From Flavobacterium psychrophilum (GTDB taxonomy: Bacteria > Bacteroidota > Bacteroidia > Flavobacteriales > Flavobacteriaceae), in NCBI GenBank assembly GCA_022729635.1, contig DZAU01000054.1:1-10898 (forward strand): DNA of 10,898 bases, written 5' to 3'. Every line of letters begins with the position of its first letter. The first letter of the stretch is position 1. The position numbers and the translations under genes are program-made. This document shows, in pieces, positions 1-5,557 of the stretch. Under the pieces are notes generated by a model. That model saw only the letters and a program-made list of their open reading frames with translations. It did not search any database and was not told the DNA's origin.

Positions 1-52
1 TATCTACCCTAAAATGGATGGCTTTGTGTGATTTTGTCATACATATATACAA

Positions 53-67
53 GTTGGCAGAAATGCC
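53..67 (+). repeat. Left inverted repeat of the mntA-hepT unit
   Basis: GTTGGCAGAAATGCC here matches, in inverted orientation, GGCACTATCTGCCAAC at 772-787; 13 of 15 bases agree if one gap base is allowed. The two copies enclose exactly the toxin-antitoxin pair and nothing else. The first seven bases, GTTGGCA, are the perfect reverse complement of TGCCAAC at 781-787. That is what an integron cassette shows at its 5' end, where the second half of its own attC core site lies. The bases left of it (1-52) show no convincing gene. Confidence 0.6.
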
Positions 68-130
68 CGAAAAAAATCGTAAAAAAGAAAAATCTTCTTT
101 CAATTGAAACATTTTTTGTATTTTAGCAAA

Positions 131-439
131 ATGAAAAAAATGAACTTAATAGAGAATTATAGTAGAGACATAACTGAATTGTGTAAAACACATAAAGTTA
201 AATCATTGTATGCTTTTGGTTCAGTTCTGACCGAAAAATTTAACAATGAAAGTGATGTAGATTTAATAGTAGATTTCCAACAATTAGATGTACTTGATTA
301 TGGAGACAATTATTATGATCTAAAATTCTCATTGGAAAGTATTTTTAAAAGAAATATTGACTTATTAGAACAGAAAGCAATAAAAAATCCATATTTCATA
401 AAATCCATAAATCAAAACAAAAAACTAATTTATGGATAA
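131..439 (+). CDS. mntA: MntA-type minimal nucleotidyltransferase antitoxin
   Basis: This protein of about 102 residues is a minimal nucleotidyltransferase (MNT fold, DNA polymerase beta superfamily). It carries a perfect GS-x10-DxD signature (G30, S31, D42, D44) and a third carboxylate candidate, D77, in the sequence RNIDLLE. In characterised MntA/HepT pairs the antitoxin transfers AMP from ATP to a tyrosine in the toxin's RX4HXY motif and so inactivates it. That makes the pair a type VII toxin-antitoxin system. The reading frame stays open upstream to a TTG at 104, but ATG 131 (or ATG 140) fits the family length better. The end overlaps hepT by 8 bases (432-439), so the two are one operon with coupled translation. 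Base composition is much more AT-rich than in rlmD: bases 361-420 are about 22% GC against about 40% at 1261-1320. This suggests a separate origin. An imperfect -7 element, TATTTTAG, at 119-126 could drive it. Confidence 0.9.
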   Translation: MKKMNLIENYSRDITELCKTHKVKSLYAFGSVLTEKFNNESDVDLIVDFQQLDVLDYGDNYYDLKFSLESIFKRNIDLLEQKAIKNPYFIKSINQNKKLIYG

Positions 440-770
440 CGACATCAAAACTTGGCTATTTGACATTTTAAGTTCAATCAACGAAATAGAAAGTTTCTAT
501 GCTGAAACTCCTAAAATATTTGAGATTTATCAAAATGATTTGCGAACAAAACGAGCAGTTGAAAGAAATATAGAAATTATCGGAGAAGCAATGAGCCGAA
601 TTTTGAAAGTTGAAACCGAAATAAAAATTTCAAATTCAAGAAAAATAGTTGATGTCAGAAATAGAATAATTCACGGATATGATTCTGTATCTGATGATGT
701 AATTTGGGGAATTGTAATTAGAAATTTGCCAGTTTTACAGAAAGAAGTTGAAGAATTACTAAACGAATAA
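432..770 (+). CDS. hepT: HepT-type HEPN ribonuclease toxin
   Basis: This 112-residue all-helical protein belongs to the HEPN/DUF86 family. The diagnostic RX4HXY motif is intact: R76, H81 and Y83 in RNRIIHGY. The family's other signature, ERNIEIIGEA at 44-53, is also present. HepT toxins are RNases that act as dimers; Arg and His of the motif form the active site, and Tyr83 is the expected site of AMPylation by MntA. The complete motif and full length suggest a working toxin, so mntA should be needed for its control. The ATG at 432 lies inside the last codons of mntA. Two bases after the stop codon the right-hand inverted repeat of the unit begins, so the cassette has almost no spare DNA on this side. 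Confidence 0.92.
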   Translation: MDNDIKTWLFDILSSINEIESFYAETPKIFEIYQNDLRTKRAVERNIEIIGEAMSRILKVETEIKISNSRKIVDVRNRIIHGYDSVSDDVIWGIVIRNLPVLQKEVEELLNE

Positions 771-771
771 A

Positions 772-787
772 GGCACTATCTGCCAAC
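772..787 (-). repeat. Right inverted repeat of the mntA-hepT unit
   Basis: This is the inverted partner of 53-67. It starts 2 bases after the hepT stop and runs directly into the palindrome at 779-838, of which TGCCAAC (781-787) forms the outer left arm. Confidence 0.6.
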
Positions 788-838
788 AGCTAGAGTTTCG
801 TTGCGTGCGCAGCACGAACAATGAAACTCGTGTTGAAC
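779..838. repeat. Long imperfect palindrome, attC-like
   Basis: The core arms GAGTTTCGTTGCGTGC (793-808) and GCACGAACAATGAAACTC (812-829) pair over 16 positions, with one G-T wobble, a two-base AA bulge (817-818) and a 3-base loop. Outside this, CAACA (784-788) pairs with TGTTG (831-835) across an asymmetric spacer (GCTA on one side, G on the other). The right end GTTGAAC (832-838) fits the attC R' consensus GTTRRRY. The left end TGCCAAC keeps the invariant AAC but departs from RYYYAAC at its first two positions. No T-run follows, so it is not an ordinary terminator. It could instead be an uncharacterised Bacteroidota dispersed palindrome. Confidence 0.6.
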
Positions 839-889
839 AAAACCAATTCCAGTTGTGCCATCTGTAGTGACAATTACTTTTTTATTCAT
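839..889 (-). pseudogene. 5' remnant of a short-chain dehydrogenase-like gene
   Basis: Read from ATG 889 on the minus strand this gives MNKKVIVTTDGTTGIGF, which resembles the N-terminal beta strand and nucleotide loop of SDR oxidoreductases (consensus TGxxxGIG, here TDGTTGIG with the first Gly replaced). The resemblance stops where the palindrome begins at 838; the frame then runs through the palindrome to a TAG at 776-778. Only 17 residues support the call, so a chance match is possible. If real, it is the beginning of a gene broken at the edge of the mntA-hepT unit. Confidence 0.4.
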
Positions 890-1014
890 TATTTTATCAC
901 TTAAATTCAAAAAGGACTAATCCAAAAACCAAATCTCCTCTTAATTTATCCCCAATAAATCAGAATTTATCGAAAATATTTCCCAATTTGAATTTATAAA
1001 ACCATTCAAAGCCT

Positions 1015-1023
1015 TATTTTTGC
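1015..1023 (+). promoter_or_regulatory. -7 promoter element of rlmD
   Basis: TATTTTTGC matches the Bacteroidota -7 consensus TAnnTTTG(C) exactly. A TTTG at 987-990 could be the -33 element, but its spacing of 24 bases is slightly long. A start point about seven bases from the box centre falls at roughly 1025-1027, on or next to the rlmD start codon. The rest of 890-1014 holds nothing recognisable. Confidence 0.6.
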
Positions 1024-1026
1024 GCT

Positions 1027-2460
1027 ATGGCTAAGAAAAATACAAGCAAAATCGTTTTTGATCATATAAAAGTCCTTGATGCTGGTGCAAAAGGCGTTTC
1101 GGTGGCAAAAGCTCCAGATGGAAAAATAATTTTTATTCCAAACGTTGTTCCGGGCGATGTAGTCGATGTGCAGACTTTCAAAAAACGCAAAGCCTATTAC
1201 GAAGGAAAAGCAGTTCGATTTCACGAATATTCCGAACATAGGGTGGAACCAATTTGCGAACATTTTGGAGTTTGTGGCGGTTGCAAATGGCAAAATATGA
1301 AATACAGTCAGCAGTTGTACTACAAACAAAATGAAGTCAAAAACCACTTGCAACGCATTGGAAAAATTGAACTCCCAGAGTTTGAACCCATTCTGGGTTC
1401 AGAAAAACAATTTTTCTACAGAAACAAAATGGAGTTTTCGTTTTCGAACAGCCGTTGGTTGACCGAAAAAGAAATTGAGTCAGTAGATAGAGACGCGATT
1501 AATTGCGACTATACAGGCAATAGAAATGCGCTGGGTTTCCATATTCCGAAAATGTGGGACAAGATTTTGGACATCAATAAATGTCATTTGCAGGAAGATC
1601 CGTCAAATGCGATTCGCAACGAGATTCGAGCTTTCGCTAATGAAAACAACTTGACCTTTTTCAATCCAAGAGCACACGAAGGTTTGTTGAGAACCTTGAT
1701 GATGCGAACCGCTTCGACAGGAGAAATTATGGTTTTGGTACAATTTTTCGAAAATGATAAAAATAAAAGAGAATTACTTTTAGATCATATTTACGAGAAA
1801 TTCCCTCAAATTACTTCATTGCAATATGTTGTGAATAACAAAGCAAACGACACACTATACGATCAAAACATCAAACTTTATAAAGGAAGGGATTACATTC
1901 TGGAAGAAATGGAAGGTCTGAAATTTAGCATCAACGCCAAATCTTTTTACCAAACCAACTCTGACCAAGCATTCGAATTGTATCAAATTACCCGCAATTT
2001 TGCCGGTCTTACAGGAAATGAAATTGTATATGATTTATACACTGGAACCGGAACCATTGCACAATTCGTTTCGAAAAATGCCAAGAAAGTCATTGGCGTA
2101 GAAAGCGTTCCCGAAGCAATTATTGATGCCAAAGCCAATGCCCAACGCAACAATATCACGAATTGCGAGTTCTATGTGGGCGATATGAAAGTGGTTTTTA
2201 ACGAAAGTTTCATTGCCCAATACGGCAAACCTGATGTCATCATTACTGATCCGCCACGCGACGGAATGCATAAAGACGTGATTGAACAAATACTGAAAAT
2301 AGCACCTTCAAAAATTGTGTATGTGAGTTGTAACTCGGCGACACAAGCAAGAGATTTGGCTTTGATGGACGAGAAATACAAAGTTAGCCGAGTGCGTCCG
2401 GTAGATATGTTCCCGCAAACGCATCACGTAGAAAATGTTGTACTTTTGGAGAGAAGATAA
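1027..2460 (+). CDS. rlmD: 23S rRNA (uracil-C5)-methyltransferase RlmD
   Basis: This 477-residue protein is a TrmA/RumA-type RNA m5U methyltransferase. An N-terminal TRAM domain (about residues 8-66) is followed by the iron-sulfur cysteines C77, C83 and C86 (C-x5-C-x2-C), with C186 in INKCHLQ as the likely fourth ligand. The C-terminal Rossmann domain has the SAM motif YDLYTGTGTIAQF, the DPPRDG motif, and the catalytic nucleophile C435 in YVSCN. E. coli RlmD methylates U1939 of 23S rRNA. Bacteroidota proteins of this type may have a different or additional target uridine, so the exact site is inferred. The ATG at 1027 gives the normal family N-terminus. It lies only four bases beyond the promoter element, so the mRNA may be leaderless. 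No Shine-Dalgarno site is present. Confidence 0.93.
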   Translation: MAKKNTSKIVFDHIKVLDAGAKGVSVAKAPDGKIIFIPNVVPGDVVDVQTFKKRKAYYEGKAVRFHEYSEHRVEPICEHFGVCGGCKWQNMKYSQQLYYKQNEVKNHLQRIGKIELPEFEPILGSEKQFFYRNKMEFSFSNSRWLTEKEIESVDRDAINCDYTGNRNALGFHIPKMWDKILDINKCHLQEDPSNAIRNEIRAFANENNLTFFNPRAHEGLLRTLMMRTASTGEIMVLVQFFENDKNKRELLLDHIYEKFPQITSLQYVVNNKANDTLYDQNIKLYKGRDYILEEMEGLKFSINAKSFYQTNSDQAFELYQITRNFAGLTGNEIVYDLYTGTGTIAQFVSKNAKKVIGVESVPEAIIDAKANAQRNNITNCEFYVGDMKVVFNESFIAQYGKPDVIITDPPRDGMHKDVIEQILKIAPSKIVYVSCNSATQARDLALMDEKYKVSRVRPVDMFPQTHHVENVVLLERR

Positions 2461-2469
2461 ATAGTTCCT

Positions 2470-2519
2470 AGTGATTAGCTACAAAAAGGCGAATTACTAT
2501 TCACTAATTACTAATCACT
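2470..2519. repeat. Inverted repeat after rlmD
   Basis: AGTGATTAG (2470-2478) and CTAATCACT (2511-2519) are a perfect 9-base inverted repeat around a 32-base AT-rich loop that itself contains ACTATTCACTAATTACT. It may end or weaken rlmD transcription, but there is no T-run. It more likely belongs to the short AT-rich repeats found in many gaps of this window. Confidence 0.45.
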
Positions 2520-2528
2520 TTAAAAAAT

Positions 2529-3068
2529 ATGAAAAAAATAATTATACTATTATTGATTGTGACATTCTCATTCTCCAGTTGTGAGAAAGATGATATTTGC
2601 GATGCCAATACGCCTACAACTCCCCGACTCGTCATTGGATTTTATGATATTGACAACCCTTCTGTTCCACAAAATGTAAATAATTTAAAAGTCATTGGAG
2701 AAGGAATGACCGAAGGTATCATTTTTAACGAAAGTGCCACCGATGATTCAAAATATCTAACGAACGGAAACACCATTTCGATTCCGTTAAAAACGGATGT
2801 GAATACTACAACTTATGAATTTATTCTGAATTCCGGAAATCCAAATCCAACACTGATTGACACTGATAAAATCGAATTCAATTATACCAGAAACGATGTT
2901 TTTGTGTCGAGAGCTTGCGGTTTTAAAGTCCTTTTTACCTTTGACCCAAACAACCCTTATGTGCATACTTCCGTTCCAGTAACCAAAGAAAAATGGATAC
3001 AATTTATTTCAGTCGAAAAAAGTAACATTGATAACGAAAATGAAACACACATTAAAATATTCTTTTAG
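2529..3068 (+). CDS. DUF6452-family lipoprotein
   Basis: This 179-residue protein starts with a lipoprotein signal peptide: MKK, a hydrophobic core IIILLLIVTFSF, and the lipobox FSSC with Cys18 as the predicted lipidated residue. The mature part is rich in Thr, Asn and Asp and probably all-beta, with no catalytic motif I can recognise. I recognise it as the DUF6452 family, which in Flavobacteriaceae typically lies directly after rlmD and before a DUF6048 gene. It should be a periplasm-facing lipoprotein anchored in a membrane, most likely the outer one. The downstream gene starts inside its last 29 bases, so the two are probably translated together and may act together at the cell envelope. 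No function is known to me. Confidence 0.8.
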   Translation: MKKIIILLLIVTFSFSSCEKDDICDANTPTTPRLVIGFYDIDNPSVPQNVNNLKVIGEGMTEGIIFNESATDDSKYLTNGNTISIPLKTDVNTTTYEFILNSGNPNPTLIDTDKIEFNYTRNDVFVSRACGFKVLFTFDPNNPYVHTSVPVTKEKWIQFISVEKSNIDNENETHIKIFF

Positions 3069-3864
3069 TTTTTTGCTTCTGATGTCGTTGTTTTGGACAC
3101 AAGCACAAGAGATCGTTCCATCCAAAACCTCACTGGAGAAACCAAAAGCAGAAGGCGAAATTCCTGAAACACCAAAACAAGACACAACGAAAACTTCGAT
3201 TGACTTGAAAACGGACACTATTCCGGTGAAGAAAGACCGTTATGGGTTGCGTGTGGGAGTTGATCTGTATAAATTGACTCGAGGTTTATACGATTCGAAT
3301 TATAAAGGCATCGAATTAGTTGGAGATTATCGCCTGACGAAAAAATATTATCTGGCTGCCGAACTAGGAAGTGAAGATAAAACCACCGAAGATGATCGCT
3401 TGAACACAACCACAAAAGGCACTTATCTAAAAGTAGGTTTTGATTATAATGCTTACGAAAATTGGCTCGATATGGAGAACATCATTTCCATTGGATTGCG
3501 ATATGGCGCGAGCACTTTTAGCCAAAGATTGAACAGTTACAAAACCTACAACGCTTATCCTTATTGGGGCGAAATGCCTTGGAAACCTTCGGGAGAAGAA
3601 TTTAACGGATTGACTGCCAGCTGGATTGAAGTCGTGACTGGCGTAAAAGTAAAAGTCATCAATAATATATTCGTGGGATTCAGTCTTCGACTGAACATAT
3701 TGGTCACTGATAAGAAACCGAGTGACAACTTCGAAAATCTATATATTCCAGGCTTCAACAGAACCTATGCCGGTAATTTTGGAGCTGGATTCAATTATAC
3801 GCTAACTTATTTTATTCCTATTTATAAGAAAACAGTGAAGCCTAAAGAAAAAGTTAAAGAATAA
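3040..3864 (+). CDS. DUF6048-family predicted outer-membrane beta-barrel protein
   Basis: This is a 274-residue protein if started at ATG 3040; a TTG at 3028 in the same frame is less likely. Residues 1-23 form a Sec signal peptide ending TQAQ. A linker rich in Pro, Lys and Thr (about 25-60) follows. The rest alternates polar and hydrophobic residues with aromatic belts, for example YLKVGFDYNAYENW, VGFSLRLNIL and NFGAGFNYTLTYFIPIY, which is typical of a small outer-membrane barrel of about 8-12 strands. The tail is basic (KKTVKPKEKVKE) rather than ending in the usual terminal aromatic residue. The DUF6048 label is from recognition of the family and its position after DUF6452. It overlaps the lipoprotein gene by 29 bases in another frame, which implies co-translation. 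Function unknown. Confidence 0.78.
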   Translation: MKHTLKYSFSFLLLMSLFWTQAQEIVPSKTSLEKPKAEGEIPETPKQDTTKTSIDLKTDTIPVKKDRYGLRVGVDLYKLTRGLYDSNYKGIELVGDYRLTKKYYLAAELGSEDKTTEDDRLNTTTKGTYLKVGFDYNAYENWLDMENIISIGLRYGASTFSQRLNSYKTYNAYPYWGEMPWKPSGEEFNGLTASWIEVVTGVKVKVINNIFVGFSLRLNILVTDKKPSDNFENLYIPGFNRTYAGNFGAGFNYTLTYFIPIYKKTVKPKEKVKE

Positions 3865-3893
3865 AATTCAAATAGGATTTTAATTCTAAAGTA

Positions 3894-3916
3894 TACTTCG
3901 TATATCGTACTTCGTA
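3894..3916. repeat. TACTTCGTA direct repeat between convergent genes
   Basis: TACTTCGTA occurs at 3894-3902 and 3908-3916 (period 14) in the gap between the convergent DUF6048 gene and the minus-strand membrane protein gene. It is partly palindromic together with AAGTATACTT at 3889-3898. No clear terminator with a T-run is visible in this gap. Confidence 0.5.
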
Positions 3917-3921
3917 CCTCC

Positions 3922-4161
3922 TTATTGCCCTATTTCCTTAATTCCTTTGATAAAAATCCAAGACATAAACAGTTTTTCACCGTCTTTAGTTTTGGCAGCC
4001 TGAAATTTTGGAGATAAAATGGTTCCTACCACAAAGGCAGTAAACGGAATCCAGAATCCAGTTAAATGAGTGAATCTTGCCACCAAATATTGGATTGAGA
4101 TGAATAATATTGCAAAACAACCCAGTTGGTATAGAAAAGCGCGTACTTGTAATTTGGTCAT
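3922..4161 (-). CDS. Small two-helix membrane protein of unknown function
   Basis: This 79-residue protein has two hydrophobic segments: residues about 11-30 (FLYQLGCFAILFISIQYLVA) and about 35-51 (GFWIPFTAFVVGTILS). A short loop (RFTHLT) lies between them. The C-terminal tail is charged and ends with the hydrophobic stretch MSWIFIKGIKEIG. It should sit in the inner membrane. I do not recognise a named family, though similar short proteins occur in flavobacteria. The start codon lies three bases from a GC-rich dispersed repeat (4164-4194), so the ribosome-loading region is repeat-derived. The upstream same-strand neighbour is the THUMP methyltransferase, with a 107-base gap. No good promoter was found in that gap, so read-through from the methyltransferase is possible. 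Confidence 0.72.
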   Translation of the reverse strand: MTKLQVRAFLYQLGCFAILFISIQYLVARFTHLTGFWIPFTAFVVGTILSPKFQAAKTKDGEKLFMSWIFIKGIKEIGQ

Positions 4162-4163
4162 AA

Positions 4164-4194
4164 TAGCCCCCTAACCCCGCCACGGCGAGGGAAA
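4164..4194 (+). repeat. Dispersed GC-rich repeat, copy 1
   Basis: AGCCCCCTAACCCC followed by GCCACGGCGAGGGAA is a variant of a repeat common in Flavobacterium-type genomes, with a small internal stem CGCC/GGCG. It lies just upstream of the start codon of the minus-strand gene at 4161 and is inverted relative to copy 2. Bases 4165-4178 are perfectly complementary to 4285-4298. Confidence 0.8.
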
Positions 4195-4268
4195 TCCTAT
4201 TGGGGTAAATAGGTTTTAAAATTTTATAACTTCAACTTTTTTCTTCTATTTTTTTAAACAAAAACAAA

Positions 4269-5450
4269 TTAAATTCCCCCTTCGGGGGTTAGGGGGCTTT
4301 GAAACTTCGTTCTCTTGCTTCCTTCATACATTTCGTATTTTACCAATCGAGCTTCGATGCTGGCATTGAAAAGTTTGATTTTTCGGGAGGGTTTTAGTCC
4401 CACAAATTTCAAGGCTTCAAGATTTCCAGTGATGAACCAGGCGTTTGTTCCCGGATAATTTTTCTTCAAAGTGTCGCCAATATTTCCGTAAAACTGTTCA
4501 CTATGAATGTCCAATCGCTCGTCATAAGGCGGATTGAAAACAATATGCAATTTCCCTTCCGAAGTTTTTTCAGTATCGAAAAAGTTGCGTTCTTCGATGG
4601 TTATGTATTCGTCCAAGTTCGCATTTTTGATATTGTCTTTGGCTTTTTGAACTGCCGATGGCGCTTTGTCGTAGCCTTTTATGGTGTAATGAAATTCCCG
4701 AACTTTCTTCAACAAAGAATTCATAATTTGGTCAAACAAATCATTATCCCAATCATTCCATTTTTCGAAAGCAAATTCCTTGCGGTTGATGTTTGCTGGA
4801 ATAGTACAGGCTATCATTGCGGCTTCCGCCAAAAAAGTTCCGGAACCACACATTGGATCCAGAAAATCGCTTTGTCCTTCCCAACCAGAAAGCAACAAAA
4901 TTCCCGCTGCCAAAACTTCGTTGATAGGAGCAATATTTGTGGCTAAACGATACCCTCGCTGATGCAAAGAATTCCCTGAAGTGTCTAATGCCACCGAAAC
5001 CTGGTCTTTATCAATGTGAATGTTAATCCTTAAATCGGGATGAATTTTCTCGATACTTGGTCGTTGTCCTGTTCGTTCCCGAAATTGGTCCACAATGGCA
5101 TCTTTACATTTTTGGGAAACAAACTCCGAGTGATTAAAATACTCCGAATGTACCGTGGCATCAATCACAAAAGTTTGGTTTGCATTCAAATATTTCGACC
5201 AATTCACACCCGAAATACCTTTGTACAAAGCTTGTTCGTTATTTGCCCGGAAAGAATAAATCGGTTTCAGGATTTTCAAAGCGGTTCTCAACGACAAATT
5301 TGCCTTGTACATAAAGCCCTTGTCGCCTTTAAAACTTACCATTCTCACGCCTTGTTCAACCTCTTGTGCACCAAGTGATTTTAATTCATTTGCCAGTATC
5401 TCTTCAAAACCAAAAAAGGTTTTGGCAATCATTCTAAAATTATTTTCCAT
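4269..5450 (-). CDS. THUMP-domain class I SAM-dependent RNA methyltransferase (RlmL N-terminal type)
   Basis: This 393-residue protein matches the COG0116 family, related to the N-terminal m2G-methyltransferase half of E. coli RlmL, which methylates G2445 of 23S rRNA. The N-terminal region (1-155) contains the ferredoxin-like and THUMP RNA-binding parts. The catalytic domain follows with SAM motif I DPMCGSGT (198-205) and motif IV NPPYDERL (306-313), the NPPY form used by enzymes that methylate exocyclic amino groups. The RlmK half of E. coli RlmKL is absent, as is usual outside gammaproteobacteria. The target nucleotide is inferred from the family. The last nine residues, SPLTPEGGI (385-393), are encoded by a dispersed repeat rather than by ancestral gene sequence. 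A -7 promoter element lies at 5512-5519, giving a leader of about 55 bases. Confidence 0.88.
   Translation of the reverse strand: MENNFRMIAKTFFGFEEILANELKSLGAQEVEQGVRMVSFKGDKGFMYKANLSLRTALKILKPIYSFRANNEQALYKGISGVNWSKYLNANQTFVIDATVHSEYFNHSEFVSQKCKDAIVDQFRERTGQRPSIEKIHPDLRINIHIDKDQVSVALDTSGNSLHQRGYRLATNIAPINEVLAAGILLLSGWEGQSDFLDPMCGSGTFLAEAAMIACTIPANINRKEFAFEKWNDWDNDLFDQIMNSLLKKVREFHYTIKGYDKAPSAVQKAKDNIKNANLDEYITIEERNFFDTEKTSEGKLHIVFNPPYDERLDIHSEQFYGNIGDTLKKNYPGTNAWFITGNLEALKFVGLKPSRKIKLFNASIEARLVKYEMYEGSKRTKFQSPLTPEGGI
4273..4299 (-). repeat. Dispersed GC-rich repeat, copy 2, inside the methyltransferase 3' end
   Basis: Read on the minus strand, AGCCCCCTAACCCC-CGAAGGGGGAAT is the standard form of the repeat. 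It contains the hairpin CCCCC-GAA-GGGGG. It encodes the last nine residues of the THUMP methyltransferase and reaches to 2 bases before the TAA at 4269-4271. It is inverted relative to copy 1, with 106 bases between the complementary 14-base arms. Confidence 0.85.
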
Positions 5451-5511
5451 AGACTATTTAAAATCCAATATTAAAATTCCAAATTCCAAGTGGTTTGAAA
5501 ATTTATTTGTG

Positions 5512-5519
5512 CAAAAATA
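5512..5519 (-). promoter_or_regulatory. -7 promoter element of the THUMP methyltransferase gene
   Basis: On the minus strand this reads TATTTTTG, followed by C, an exact fit to TAnnTTTG. No convincing -33 TTG was found at the usual distance. The predicted start point near 5505 gives a leader of about 55 bases before ATG 5450. Confidence 0.5.
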
Positions 5520-5522
5520 GTC

Positions 5523-5530
5523 TAAATTTG
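5523..5530 (+). promoter_or_regulatory. -7 promoter element of the methyltransferase-ZIP operon
   Basis: TAAATTTG followed by C is an exact fit to the Bacteroidota -7 consensus. Candidate -33 elements (TTTG at 5494-5497 and 5506-5509) are at 25 and 13 bases, neither ideal. The predicted start is near 5534-5537, about 22 bases before ATG 5558. It is three bases from the oppositely oriented element at 5512-5519. Confidence 0.55.
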
Positions 5531-5557
5531 CATTTTAATTGAAATTCAAAATAATAA

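Noticed and set aside
104..130. TTG start extending mntA by nine residues
   Set aside because: The extension MKHFLYFSK is not part of the MNT fold, and ATG 131 and 140 are available; a possible -7 box lies at 119-126 within the extension.
779..838. Palindrome as a simple rho-independent terminator for hepT
   Set aside because: No T-run follows the stem on either strand, and the bulged, spaced arms extend beyond what a terminator needs.
1006..1353. 115-residue minus-strand open frame
   Set aside because: It runs antisense to the well-supported rlmD frame, is Phe/Ile-rich as shadow frames are, and shows no family pattern.
4196..4213. Hairpin CCTATT/AATAGG followed by TTTT on the plus strand as a terminator
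   Set aside because: The stem is only six bases and AT-rich, and no plus-strand gene ends nearby; the orientation is wrong for the minus-strand genes.
4503..5378. Plus-strand open frames of 147 and 112 residues
   Set aside because: They are antisense to the THUMP methyltransferase, whose motifs are unambiguous; no domain pattern is visible in them.
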